A DNA stretch of 64,000 bases from positions 1 to 64,000 of the forward strand of contig JAFWLT010000001.1 of assembly GCA_017510925.1 (NCBI GenBank), in the 5' to 3' direction. This document shows, in pieces, positions 26,644 to 34,018 of the stretch. The position numbers and the translations under genes were made by a program. Source of the stretch: Candidatus Saccharimonadota bacterium (GTDB lineage Bacteria > Patescibacteriota > Saccharimonadia > Saccharimonadales > Saccharimonadaceae). Each line of letters starts with the position of its first letter. Position 1 is the stretch's first letter. The notes beneath the pieces were generated by a model, which ran no database searches, was not told the origin of the DNA, and was given only the letters and a program-made list of their open reading frames with translations.

Positions 26644-28587
26644 CTATTTAGCAATGCACCGGACGTAATTACCACTAGAACGATAGCCACTTCTATTAGC
26701 AGCATCCAAAGCAGACCCATCCCATCTTATGAGGTAATATTGCATACTGGTACCGTACTCAGACGACCATTGCCACCCATATATAGTGTCAGTTCTTTGT
26801 TTATTTTTCCAGTATCCACCCAACACGCCATTATACAAACTTGCATAACTTACTATACCAGTCTGTTCTGAATGGGTAGCCAGTCTCCACCCACTTGGGC
26901 ATACATCGTAGCTAGCTTTTCTAGTAATATTAGAAGAACCGGCAATATCCCCAGCAGTAGCAGCTGCATAATTGTACCACGCCCCATAAGTGGCAGAACA
27001 CTCTATGAGTGGATTAATATAGTCGTCACCGACCGAAGAAAGGCTACTAGCAGGAGTTGTCCAATTCGAAGATACATTAGATGTGGCCGGGGTAAGTTCT
27101 ATAGGAGCGATAGTGTCGCCATACGCCGTATTAGCACCATTACATCCAATAGCAAGATTTCTGGTCATCCAAACTTTTCCGTTAATCTTTGCTACAGTAT
27201 ATCTCTGTCCATCACGGATATCAGTAAGCGTAGCTGTAGAGTTATTCGCCGTGTTCGCTATTATATTACTATTAATATCCTGCATATAAGTAATATCAGA
27301 AATAGTACGAGTATCCTTCAATATACAACGAATAGGTATGCCATAACGGTTATAATTATGATTTGTCGGGTAAACACCCTGCGTCATATTAAAAAATAAG
27401 TCATACATTTCATCATCATCATACCTAGTAGACGACCAGATGCGAGCGTCCGTGCCTTGATAAACTGGTGTCGTATCGAAACTCCCGGCAAGAGCGAAGG
27501 CCGCACCACCGTTTGCTATAGAAGCCCTCATTTTAGTATTAGTGTTGTAAGCAGATTGTTCGTATAATTTTTGAATTTCACCAGTTGAGCCACCAGTAGG
27601 AAGCCTCCAACCCACCGGACAAATGTCATAAGTTGCATTAGATGAATTAGGATTCGAACAGATAGTGCCAGCAGAAGCAGCACAAAAATTATACAAGGTA
27701 CCATACGGAGTCTGAGAAACTGGATCAGTGTCCAAGCCGTTACTGGTATTAGATGTATTTAATGGAATAAATTCAGCAGTGGTGAGTGTCTGGGTGCCAA
27801 CAGTTTTTTTCCAACTGTTGAATGTAACCGCCGTGATCGTATCTTGCAAGTTAGTATTGCTAGTAGTGAGATCTGTTTCGAGATCTACAGCCCCCAAATT
27901 TAGGTTGGTCATCATCCAGCAGTTCCCATCAGCTAGTCTCTGAATGGTGTATTCTTGCATATCACGATTATCTAACACGGTCATAGGAGCAGTAGTACAA
28001 AATGTTGGGTTTAGATCTTGCATATAATACATCATTGGATTAGCTACGCCAGTGAGTACTAGAGCTAGCTCATAAGACCCAGCAGCCTGATTATAATTAA
28101 TCTTAGAAGCAAAAGAAAGAGTAGTTTCGTCTTTGTTGGTAGCATATTTGTTTTCTAGAAGTTTGGTGTTAGATACATATGGAATAAAGTTACCAGAATC
28201 TTTTTTGTAGCCCCAAGTATTGTCTGTGAGTGAAGCTGCAGTAGCACCTGCTTCACTAGATAATGTTGGAATTACTGCGTTCTTACCATCTGCAGTATTA
28301 TCTCTTACTAGATCTGTAGCATCACCAGCAGAAGACATAGTTAGTTGGTATCCAGTCATATTATTAGTGGATACTTTAATATTAAGGTCTTTACTGTCAC
28401 TGGTCTTAGTATTAGGATTTAGGTCTAATACTACATTATTAGAAGAAAGGGTAATATTAAGGCTTGGTGCTACGTTTACAATATAATCTACCGTATCTGC
28501 ATTGGCAGAGTTACCGGAAAAGACCAAAATTGAGAACGCAAATAACAAGCATACGCAACAAATCAGATTACGCACAACCTTAAGCAT
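26644..28587 (-). CDS. Secreted FISUMP-domain surface protein, copy 1
   Basis: A 647-aa protein from MLKVVRNL; upstream in-frame WYNKV is the promoter. A signal peptide (about 1-30) is followed by a beta-rich N-terminal domain (about 31-185; NITLSSNNVVLDLNPNTKTSDSKD, MTGYQLTMSS, NTWGYKKDSG) that is almost the same in the copy at 51.3 kb. Two FISUMP domains follow (MQDLNPTFCTT...CWMMTNLNLG...CPVGWRLPT...WSSTRYDD and MQDINSNI...VWMTRNLAIGC...CPSGWRLAT...WSSEYG...YVRCIAK), each with paired cysteines. Likely surface recognition; role unproven. Confidence 0.85.
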   Translation of the reverse strand: MLKVVRNLICCVCLLFAFSILVFSGNSANADTVDYIVNVAPSLNITLSSNNVVLDLNPNTKTSDSKDLNIKVSTNNMTGYQLTMSSAGDATDLVRDNTADGKNAVIPTLSSEAGATAASLTDNTWGYKKDSGNFIPYVSNTKLLENKYATNKDETTLSFASKINYNQAAGSYELALVLTGVANPMMYYMQDLNPTFCTTAPMTVLDNRDMQEYTIQRLADGNCWMMTNLNLGAVDLETDLTTSNTNLQDTITAVTFNSWKKTVGTQTLTTAEFIPLNTSNTSNGLDTDPVSQTPYGTLYNFCAASAGTICSNPNSSNATYDICPVGWRLPTGGSTGEIQKLYEQSAYNTNTKMRASIANGGAAFALAGSFDTTPVYQGTDARIWSSTRYDDDEMYDLFFNMTQGVYPTNHNYNRYGIPIRCILKDTRTISDITYMQDINSNIIANTANNSTATLTDIRDGQRYTVAKINGKVWMTRNLAIGCNGANTAYGDTIAPIELTPATSNVSSNWTTPASSLSSVGDDYINPLIECSATYGAWYNYAAATAGDIAGSSNITRKASYDVCPSGWRLATHSEQTGIVSYASLYNGVLGGYWKNKQRTDTIYGWQWSSEYGTSMQYYLIRWDGSALDAANRSGYRSSGNYVRCIAK

Positions 28588-28593
28588 AACTTT

Positions 28594-28602
28594 ATTATAC
28601 CA
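28594..28602 (-). promoter_or_regulatory. Leaderless extended -10 promoter
   Basis: TGGTATAAT ends 6 nt before the FISUMP gene ATG. Confidence 0.7.
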
Positions 28603-28623
28603 TAAACCATAAATGTAAAACAC

Positions 28624-28658
28624 AAAAATAGTGTTGTAAAATTTACAACACTATTTTT
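28624..28658 (-). terminator. AT-rich palindromic terminator (repeat copy 1)
   Basis: A perfect 17-bp inverted repeat AAAAATAGTGTTGTAAA / TTTACAACACTATTTTT with T-runs on both strands, after the pnp stop. It is identical to 53297-53331 and close to 51305-51336. Confidence 0.75.
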
Positions 28659-28672
28659 ATTATGACGAGTGA

Positions 28673-29155
28673 TTATTTTACGCCAATCATAGAAAGAGAT
28701 AATTTCCCTCTTTCAATTGCTACCAAACGTACCTTTACCTTATCACCTACGTGCAAGACTTCTTCTACAGACTTTAATCTTTTGCCTTCCACAATTTGCG
28801 AAATATGAAGCATCCCATCAATACCAGGCAAGATATTTATAAATGCGCCAAAGTCTTTAATAGAAACTACGGTACCATTATAAATCTTGCCAACTTCTGG
28901 TTCTTCAGTGAGTCCCTTCACCCATTCAAGAGCTTTTTCAATAGACTCAGAGTTAGACCCGGAAATTGTCACGAGACCATCCTCAGCAATATCTACACCA
29001 GCACCAGTTTCACTCGTAATCTTATTAATCATTTCCCCACCTTTACCAATCACAGCGCCAATTTTGTCTTTAGAAATCTTAATCTTTTCAATTCTAGGTG
29101 CAAATTCAGAAATCTTTTTTCTTGGTTCTGGAATTACAGAAAGCAAGTGTTTCAA
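28673..29155 (-). CDS. pnp: Polynucleotide phosphorylase, C-terminal KH-S1 part (split pnp)
   Basis: A 160-aa product matching the last part of PNPase: IPEPRKKISEFAPRIEK linker, KH domain (IKISKDKIGAVIGKGGEMINKITSETGAGVDIAEDG) and S1 domain (GKIYNGTVVSIKDFGAFINILPGIDGMLHISQI). The first codon is TTG, overlapping the TGA of the upstream part (TTGA). Adding one T there would rejoin the frame to read GRMFILKHLLS, as in ordinary PNPase. Either a one-base frameshift or translation as two subunits. Confidence 0.85.
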   Translation of the reverse strand: MKHLLSVIPEPRKKISEFAPRIEKIKISKDKIGAVIGKGGEMINKITSETGAGVDIAEDGLVTISGSNSESIEKALEWVKGLTEEPEVGKIYNGTVVSIKDFGAFINILPGIDGMLHISQIVEGKRLKSVEEVLHVGDKVKVRLVAIERGKLSLSMIGVK

Positions 29156-30846
29156 ATAAACATCCTACCTTCGTGGCTTTGCTTGATAGCCTTTTCAAGA
29201 ATCTCTACTGGAAGACCGTGCACTTTCATATCCATTTGAAGAGCCGTGATACCTTCAGTAGTACCAGTTACTTTAAAGTCCATATCGCCAGCAAAATCTT
29301 CTGCATCCATAAGGTCGGTAAGTACATATGCCTTATCTACATCAGAAGCTTCAATTGGCTGACCTTTTGGCACATCTACCATGAGACCCATTGCTACACC
29401 AGATACTGGGCGCTTAAGAGGAACACCTGCATCCATCAGGGCCATACAAGAAGAACAAGTTGCAGCCATAGAAGTAGAACCGTTCTGAGACATAATTTCA
29501 GTTACGCTTCTAATTGCATATGGAAAATCTTCTTCAGAAGGAAGAACTGGAAGCAGTGCTCTCTCAGCCAAGTAACCATGGCCAATTTCACGACGTCCAG
29601 GAGAGCCTAGTCTACCTGGTTCACCCACGGTATAAGAAGGTGCATTATAATGATGCATGTAACGACGCTTGCCGTCAGTCACTTCCATTGTATCTACGTC
29701 TTGAGCATAAGAAAGTGGTGCAAGAGTCACAATATTCATAGCCTGAGTTACACCACGAGTAAATAGAGAGGAGCCGTGAACACGAGGCAAAATTCCAACT
29801 TGAGATGAAAGTGGGCGAACTTCAGTAAGTTTTCTACCGTCTGGCCTTATGCCTTCTTCGAGAATTCCACGACGCACTTCTTTATGAACGGCAAGTTCAA
29901 ATGCCTGATCGTAAACATCGCGCAAGTTTTCATCATACCATTTAACCTTTTCGTTATCGGTTTCGCCTTGCCCTTTTGAAAGTGCAAATTCATCGTGCAT
30001 AGCATATTTCATGTCATCAAGAAGATGGGCCCACTCCATTACATTGCCACGGATCTTGGAACCGAATTTACCATCAGTCCATTTTTCTACTTCTTTAATC
30101 ACTTCTTCGTCAGGAAGTACCAATTCGTATTCTTGCTCTGGCGCATTTACAGTTTTAGCAAGTTGTCTTTGAAGATCTAGAGCCGGTTGCACATTTTCTA
30201 CTGCCCAGTGCATAGCTTCGATAATAGTATCTTCTGGCACTTCATTAGCACCAGCTTCCACCATTACTACTTTGCCATCTTTACAAGCTACCACGAGATC
30301 AAGTGGAGACTTCTCACGTTCTTCTGGAGATAGGAAACCTTTAAATTCCCCACCGATTCTACCAATTCTAATACCAGCTACTGGCCCATCAAATGGAACC
30401 CCAGCATTCATAAGAGCAGCAGATGCAGCAATCATTGCTACACAGTCTGGTCTAAATGATGGATCCATAGAAAGCACAGTACATACTACCTGTACTTCCT
30501 GTCTATAACCCTTAGGAAAGAGTGGACGAATTGGGCGATCAATGAGACGTCCTACAAGCACTGCCTCATCAGCAGGTTTGCCCTCTCTTTTAATAAATCT
30601 AGAAGCCGAAATTTTGCCAGCTGCATAAAACTTCTCTTCGTAATCAATTGATAGTGGGAAGAAATCTTGCACCACTGGTTTAGTACCAACCACTACAGAA
30701 CCAAGCACCACGGTATCACCGTAAGTTACAAGTACCGAAGAGGTAGTTCTAAAACCAACCCGGTTTACTTCCAAAGTCAATTTCCGGCCAAGCCAATCAC
30801 AAGACACAGAAATTGTCTTTTTACCGTTAGGGTTTATTATTTCCAT
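29152..30846 (-). CDS. pnp: Polynucleotide phosphorylase, RNase PH part (split pnp)
   Basis: A 564-aa product from MEIINPNGKK (GAAAGGAT site). It holds both RNase PH domains (VLVTYGDTVVLGSVV, KRELIDRPIRPLFPKG-like, RPDGRKLTEVRPLSSQVGILPRVHGSSLFTRG, GVAMGLM) with the linker helix domain. It degrades RNA 3' to 5' by phosphorolysis. It ends at GRMFI-TGA, exactly where normal PNPase would continue into KH-S1. Confidence 0.92.
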   Translation of the reverse strand: MEIINPNGKKTISVSCDWLGRKLTLEVNRVGFRTTSSVLVTYGDTVVLGSVVVGTKPVVQDFFPLSIDYEEKFYAAGKISASRFIKREGKPADEAVLVGRLIDRPIRPLFPKGYRQEVQVVCTVLSMDPSFRPDCVAMIAASAALMNAGVPFDGPVAGIRIGRIGGEFKGFLSPEEREKSPLDLVVACKDGKVVMVEAGANEVPEDTIIEAMHWAVENVQPALDLQRQLAKTVNAPEQEYELVLPDEEVIKEVEKWTDGKFGSKIRGNVMEWAHLLDDMKYAMHDEFALSKGQGETDNEKVKWYDENLRDVYDQAFELAVHKEVRRGILEEGIRPDGRKLTEVRPLSSQVGILPRVHGSSLFTRGVTQAMNIVTLAPLSYAQDVDTMEVTDGKRRYMHHYNAPSYTVGEPGRLGSPGRREIGHGYLAERALLPVLPSEEDFPYAIRSVTEIMSQNGSTSMAATCSSCMALMDAGVPLKRPVSGVAMGLMVDVPKGQPIEASDVDKAYVLTDLMDAEDFAGDMDFKVTGTTEGITALQMDMKVHGLPVEILEKAIKQSHEGRMFI

Positions 30847-30873
30847 AAAAATCCTTTCCTTCGGAGAAAACAT

Positions 30874-30910
30874 CAGAGATGAATCCACTAAACTAGCAAA
30901 CTCGTCTCTG
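30874..30910 (-). promoter_or_regulatory. Hairpin in the pnp leader
   Basis: CAGAGATGA (30874-30882) pairs with TCGTCTCTG (30902-30910), 9 bp with one G-U, in a roughly 95-nt 5' leader. In E. coli pnp is autoregulated through a leader hairpin cut by RNase III; a similar use here is inferred from position. Confidence 0.45.
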
Positions 30911-30941
30911 CCGTCTTCTCCACTTAGTTTGTTATATCTCT

Positions 30942-30950
30942 ATTATATCA
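30942..30950 (-). promoter_or_regulatory. Extended -10 promoter of pnp (TGATATAAT)
   Basis: TATAAT (30947-30942) lies just upstream of the pnp leader and partly within the gap after the truB stop. Confidence 0.65.
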
Positions 30951-31673
30951 CATTTCGGGTAGTTTTTCGGCGTCTTTTACGTCGTATTCGCCGATTTTTA
31001 GCCGTCTCAAACTTTCACAATAAGCACCTGTACCAAGTGCTTCCCCAATGTCTTCTGCCAACGTCCGAATGTAAGTTCCACTAGACACGTGACAGCGAAT
31101 TTTAAGAGTTGGGTAATCATATTCCAGAATCTCTATATTATATATGGTAACTTTTCGACTTGGCATCTCAAAATCTGCACCTTTCCTAGCCAATTTATAC
31201 GCCCTCTGCCCATTAATTTTAATCGCTGAGAACTTTGGTGGCGTCTGTTCAATCTCACCCGTGAAATTTTGAAGTATAGATTCAAGAGTGTTCAATTGAA
31301 GGGCTTTCGGAGGCTGCTGCCGAGAATGAGCGCGCTCGCCCCGTGAAGACGGGCGCGAGCGACGCGTCCCCGAAATTGAATACTCTTGAATCTCCCCCTC
31401 AATATCACCAGTAGTAGAAACAAACCCCAACTTAATTGTCGCCTCATAGACCTTATCAAGCTTCAAAAATTCGCTAGACTTCTTGGTATTTTTCCCAGAA
31501 AGCAAAATCAAAAGCCCAGTCGCAAACGGATCGAGCGTCCCCGTATGTCCCACTTTCACCTTATGTCCAAATTCATCTCTAAGTTTTCGCCTCACTCTAG
31601 CCACTACGCCAAAACTACTCATAGAAGCCGGCTTATCAATCAAAATTACTCTATCCTCAGAATTGCTATTCAC
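30948..31673 (-). CDS. truB: tRNA pseudouridine-55 synthase TruB carrying an in-frame insertion
   Basis: A 241-aa protein: IDKPASMSSFGVVARVRRKL, catalytic GHTGTLDPFATG, TGEIEQTPPKFSAIKINGQRAYKLARKG and SSGTYIRTLAEDIG. It makes pseudouridine 55 in the tRNA T-loop. Between GEIQEY and NTLESIL lies a Ser/Arg-rich segment (SGTRRSRPSSRGERAHSRQQ) encoded by a GC-rich foldback element. The start is GTG (31673-31671), 6 nt after TGGTATAAT, so probably leaderless. Confidence 0.93.
   Translation of the reverse strand: MNSNSEDRVILIDKPASMSSFGVVARVRRKLRDEFGHKVKVGHTGTLDPFATGLLILLSGKNTKKSSEFLKLDKVYEATIKLGFVSTTGDIEGEIQEYSISGTRRSRPSSRGERAHSRQQPPKALQLNTLESILQNFTGEIEQTPPKFSAIKINGQRAYKLARKGADFEMPSRKVTIYNIEILEYDYPTLKIRCHVSSGTYIRTLAEDIGEALGTGAYCESLRRLKIGEYDVKDAEKLPEM
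31279..31392 (-). repeat. 114-bp in-frame foldback element in truB
   Basis: Outer arms of 19 bp (GATTCAAGAGTATTCAATT and its complement, 18/19 matching) enclose a GC-rich core. Inside are nested stems TTTCGGGG/CCTCCGAAA and a central CCGT-CTTC-ACGG hairpin. It has the same total length as the element in recX, and both cores encode SRPSSR. The arms are gene-specific. Confidence 0.85.
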
Positions 31674-31679
31674 CCCTTG

Positions 31680-31688
31680 ATTATACCA
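31680..31688 (-). promoter_or_regulatory. Leaderless extended -10 promoter of truB
   Basis: TGGTATAAT ends 6 nt before the GTG start. Confidence 0.65.
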
Positions 31689-31696
31689 TACATTTG

Positions 31697-31705
31697 TGCT
31701 ATAAT
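31697..31705 (+). promoter_or_regulatory. Extended -10 promoter of rpsO
   Basis: TGCTATAAT ends 9 nt before the rpsO ATG and is divergent from the truB promoter. Confidence 0.7.
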
Positions 31706-31714
31706 AGACTCACT

Positions 31715-31981
31715 ATGATAACAAAAGAGAATAAAGACAAGGCTATTGCCAGTGTCGCTCGCAATAAGAACGATGTTGGTTCTCCTGAAGTTCAAGTGGC
31801 TATTCTCACGGCTCGCATCAAAGAGGTGACTGAGCACGTCAAGAATAACAAACATGACTTTATGGCTAAACGTGGTTTAATTCAAATGGTAGGTAAGCGC
31901 AAAAAATTGCTTAAATACCTCGAAGAAACCGACTTTGAGCTGTACAAGAAAACTGTTGCCAAACTTGGTCTCAGAAAATAG
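31715..31981 (+). CDS. rpsO: Ribosomal protein S15
   Basis: An 88-aa protein from MITKENKDKAIA (upstream in-frame codons are promoter). It matches uS15: VGSPEVQVAILTARIKEVTEHVKNNKHDFMAKRGLIQMVGKRKKLLKYL. It binds the central domain of 16S rRNA. A strong terminator follows. Confidence 0.97.
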   Translation: MITKENKDKAIASVARNKNDVGSPEVQVAILTARIKEVTEHVKNNKHDFMAKRGLIQMVGKRKKLLKYLEETDFELYKKTVAKLGLRK

Positions 31982-31990
31982 TTAACAATA

Positions 31991-32019
31991 AAAAGCCCGG
32001 GACAATGTCCCGGGTTTTT
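31991..32019 (+). terminator. Bidirectional Rho-independent terminator
   Basis: CCCGGGAC-AAT-GTCCCGGG stem with flanking A and T runs, between convergent rpsO and the alarmone synthetase gene. Confidence 0.92.
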
Positions 32020-32031
32020 GTTGAAAAAGGC

Positions 32032-32673
32032 TCAACCGATTTTGTCGTAATCACGAAGCTGCATCGCAACTTCATCAAACGCAGTCAGGATCTCAGACAT
32101 CTTCTTGAAGTAAGTCTCTGCTTCCGGATCATGATTGTTTTTCTTGTACTTCACAATATGTTCCACAGAGGCCCAAAGATTCATCGACTTATCGCGAATC
32201 TGTACTTCAATCGGTATCAACTTGCTGCCCTCGTCAGGAGAATAAATCTCCACCTGGACACCCAGGTGTAGACTAGAATATCCATTGTCTTTCGGATTTT
32301 TTACGTAATCCTCTCTTGAGACAATGTTTATCCCAGGAATCTTTGCAAGAAGCGTAGCTACCTGCTCGATCTCATCCTGAAATATGGTAATAATCCTGAT
32401 TCCGGCCACATCCAGTACGTTTTTCTTGATTGCGTCGATCGAAAGATCATAGTTCTTTCTGATACACTTTTTAACTGTGCTGTCGAAAGTCTTGATCCTC
32501 CCTTCAATGCGATCGAATGGATCGTATTTCGATGGATCCATAGTGATTATCCTTCTAGCATTCTCAATCCTGACCATTGCTAGATCAAGCGCCGACTGGC
32601 ACTCCGTTGCATACTGGTCAAACTGATACTGCAAAATAGAATTATCACTTAGAATTGACGATTTTTTAGCCAT
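32032..32673 (-). CDS. Small alarmone synthetase (RelA/SpoT synthetase domain)
   Basis: A 213-aa single-domain GTP pyrophosphokinase: DPFDRIEGRIKTFDSTVKK, VLDVAGIRIITIFQDEIEQVATLL, NPKDNGYSSLHLGVQVE, IPIEVQIRDKSMNLWASVEHIVKYK with the ExQIR and conserved Tyr-Ser-Ser-Leu-His motifs. It makes (p)ppGpp-type alarmones; no hydrolase domain is present. A GGGGTAG site and a TTGACT-17-TATAAT promoter are present. GC content and codon use look higher than in its neighbours, and the promoter style is shared with the 43-46 kb units, so acquisition is likely. Confidence 0.9.
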   Translation of the reverse strand: MAKKSSILSDNSILQYQFDQYATECQSALDLAMVRIENARRIITMDPSKYDPFDRIEGRIKTFDSTVKKCIRKNYDLSIDAIKKNVLDVAGIRIITIFQDEIEQVATLLAKIPGINIVSREDYVKNPKDNGYSSLHLGVQVEIYSPDEGSKLIPIEVQIRDKSMNLWASVEHIVKYKKNNHDPEAETYFKKMSEILTAFDEVAMQLRDYDKIG

Positions 32674-32720
32674 TTTCTACCCCCTATTTATTAAAGTGCT
32701 AATTTTTAGTTCCATCATTA

Positions 32721-32749
32721 ATTATAGCACAAAACGCCAAAAAAGTCAA
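32721..32749 (-). promoter_or_regulatory. Promoter of the alarmone synthetase gene
   Basis: TTGACT (32749-32744), 17 bp, TATAAT (32726-32721) with an extended TGC. The upstream TAAACATA is shared with the promoter at 45.66 kb. Confidence 0.75.
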
Positions 32750-32769
32750 TATGTTTATGGCAAAATTCA

Positions 32770-32778
32770 TGCTATAAT
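32770..32778 (+). promoter_or_regulatory. Leaderless extended -10 promoter
   Basis: TGCTATAAT ends 6 nt before the ATG at 32785. Confidence 0.7.
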
Positions 32779-32784
32779 GAAAAT

Positions 32785-33396
32785 ATGTTGATCTATAATT
32801 CCAGATTACTCAATATGGCTGTTTTAAGTGTACAGGATTCTGGTAAAATTGGCACTATCACAAATACTATCGTAGATCCAGATTCCCTAAAAATCATCGC
32901 TTTTAGAGTTCATGGGGCTATTGGATCAGATGGAGGCAATATTCTAGACGCAAATTCTATCCGTGAATACTCCTCTGAATTTGGCCTAGTTATAGATTCT
33001 ACAGATGAGCTTGTAAAAGATGATGATGTCGTCAAGATTAAAAACGTCCTAGAGCTCAATTTTAGTCTAATCGGTCTCAAAGTAGAAACCAAAAAAGGCT
33101 CCAAGCTAGGCAAAGTATTAGATTTCACCGTCACAGAAGACAATTTATCTGTCCAGCAAATTATTGTTAAACGCCCTACCGTCAAAAGTTTCTTTGATTC
33201 TGAGCTTATTATTCCTCGTTCCGAAATCGTAGAAATCACCGATTACAAAATAATTGTAAGAGACGAAGAAAAAGTCATCAGAGAGCGCGCTCTAAAAGAA
33301 GATTTTGTACCTAATTTTGTAAATCCGTTCCGTAAGACTGAACAAGCTCCTGCACCAGATCATATTGAAACCCCTGCCGACATAGATAAGCAATAA
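32785..33396 (+). CDS. PRC-barrel domain protein
   Basis: A 203-aa protein with two PRC-barrel-like units (about 8-75, SGKIGTITNTIVDPDSLKIIAFRV; and about 95-165, GSKLGKVLDFTVTEDNLSVQQIIV) and a charged tail. PRC barrels are small beta domains in RimM and photosynthetic reaction centres; the function here is unknown. The last 86 bp overlap the convergent recX gene. Confidence 0.75.
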   Translation: MLIYNSRLLNMAVLSVQDSGKIGTITNTIVDPDSLKIIAFRVHGAIGSDGGNILDANSIREYSSEFGLVIDSTDELVKDDDVVKIKNVLELNFSLIGLKVETKKGSKLGKVLDFTVTEDNLSVQQIIVKRPTVKSFFDSELIIPRSEIVEITDYKIIVRDEEKVIRERALKEDFVPNFVNPFRKTEQAPAPDHIETPADIDKQ

Positions 33397-34018
33397 GTTT
33401 TTCATCATCCGAATAACGAGATCGCTTTTTTGCGATCATTTTTTTAAGTTCTTCTTCGTCATTCCTATCTGAGCCAGCCAAAACTTCCTCGATAATTTCT
33501 TTTGACACTCCCTTTTTAAGAAGCTCCATCTTGAGTCGCTTGGTAGACACACCCTTCTTTACAAATCTATTTTCTACATAATACTCAGCAAACCTCTGAT
33601 CATCTAGATACCCCCGGTCTTTGAGACGTTGGATGATGGTAGAAGAAAGCTTCGCGATGTCTTCTGAGGGGCATCCACAGTTGCTACGAGGACGCAGTGA
33701 GGAGTCCCGTGAAGACGGACGCGACGAACGTCCCGAAGAAGACATACGGAGCTTTCTGTACAAATAGTCGTTCGTTTCCCTAATACTACGAGGCCTCACC
33801 AACACCCATTCGAGAGCCCTTTGGTATAACTTTCCAAATTCGCTAGCTTTTTTGAATTCCTCCAAATCCGAAGCAGAAATCTCCATTCCCACCTTAATTC
33901 CAAAATCCACCACCTGCGAAACATCCAAAGAAAAAGCAAATTTAGAGTTTATATATACGTTCACACGATTCGGATTTCTTACCCCCTGTTTTAGATCTGT
34001 AATTTTATAAGTATCCAT
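33311..34018 (-). CDS. recX: Recombination regulator RecX carrying an in-frame insertion
   Basis: A 235-aa protein from MDTYKITDL (start at 34048 also possible). RecX repeats are seen: ALEWVLVRPRSIRETNDYLYRKL, IIQRLKDRGYLDDQRFAEYYVENR, and YLCRQGFQYDLVQELV. It modulates RecA filaments and lies downstream of recA. Between YRKLRM and EDIAKLS lies an inserted Ser/Arg segment (SSGRSSRPSSRDSSLRPRS) from a foldback element like that in truB. Confidence 0.88.
   Translation of the reverse strand: MDTYKITDLKQGVRNPNRVNVYINSKFAFSLDVSQVVDFGIKVGMEISASDLEEFKKASEFGKLYQRALEWVLVRPRSIRETNDYLYRKLRMSSSGRSSRPSSRDSSLRPRSNCGCPSEDIAKLSSTIIQRLKDRGYLDDQRFAEYYVENRFVKKGVSTKRLKMELLKKGVSKEIIEEVLAGSDRNDEEELKKMIAKKRSRYSDDEKLIAYLCRQGFQYDLVQELVQSYGTDLQN
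33644..33757 (-). repeat. 114-bp in-frame foldback element in recX
   Basis: The outer arms (AGAAAGCT...ATGTCTTC and GAAGACAT...AGCTTTCT, two 8-bp blocks each) encode RKLRMSS and EDIAKLS. The core shares TCGGGACG and CGTCCGTCTTCACGGGA-like sequence with the truB element, and the total length is identical (114 bp). Confidence 0.85.

Noticed and set aside
28588-28623. N-terminal extensions reading WYNKVM, CYNKVM and similar before several proteins
   Set aside because: These codons are the promoter TATAATAAAGTTATG in translation; the true start is the Met directly after it.
3483-29155. UGA read as glycine (SR1/Gracilibacteria code)
   Set aside because: UGA ends genes in tight overlaps (for example 3483-3485), and protein lengths match families only if UGA is stop.
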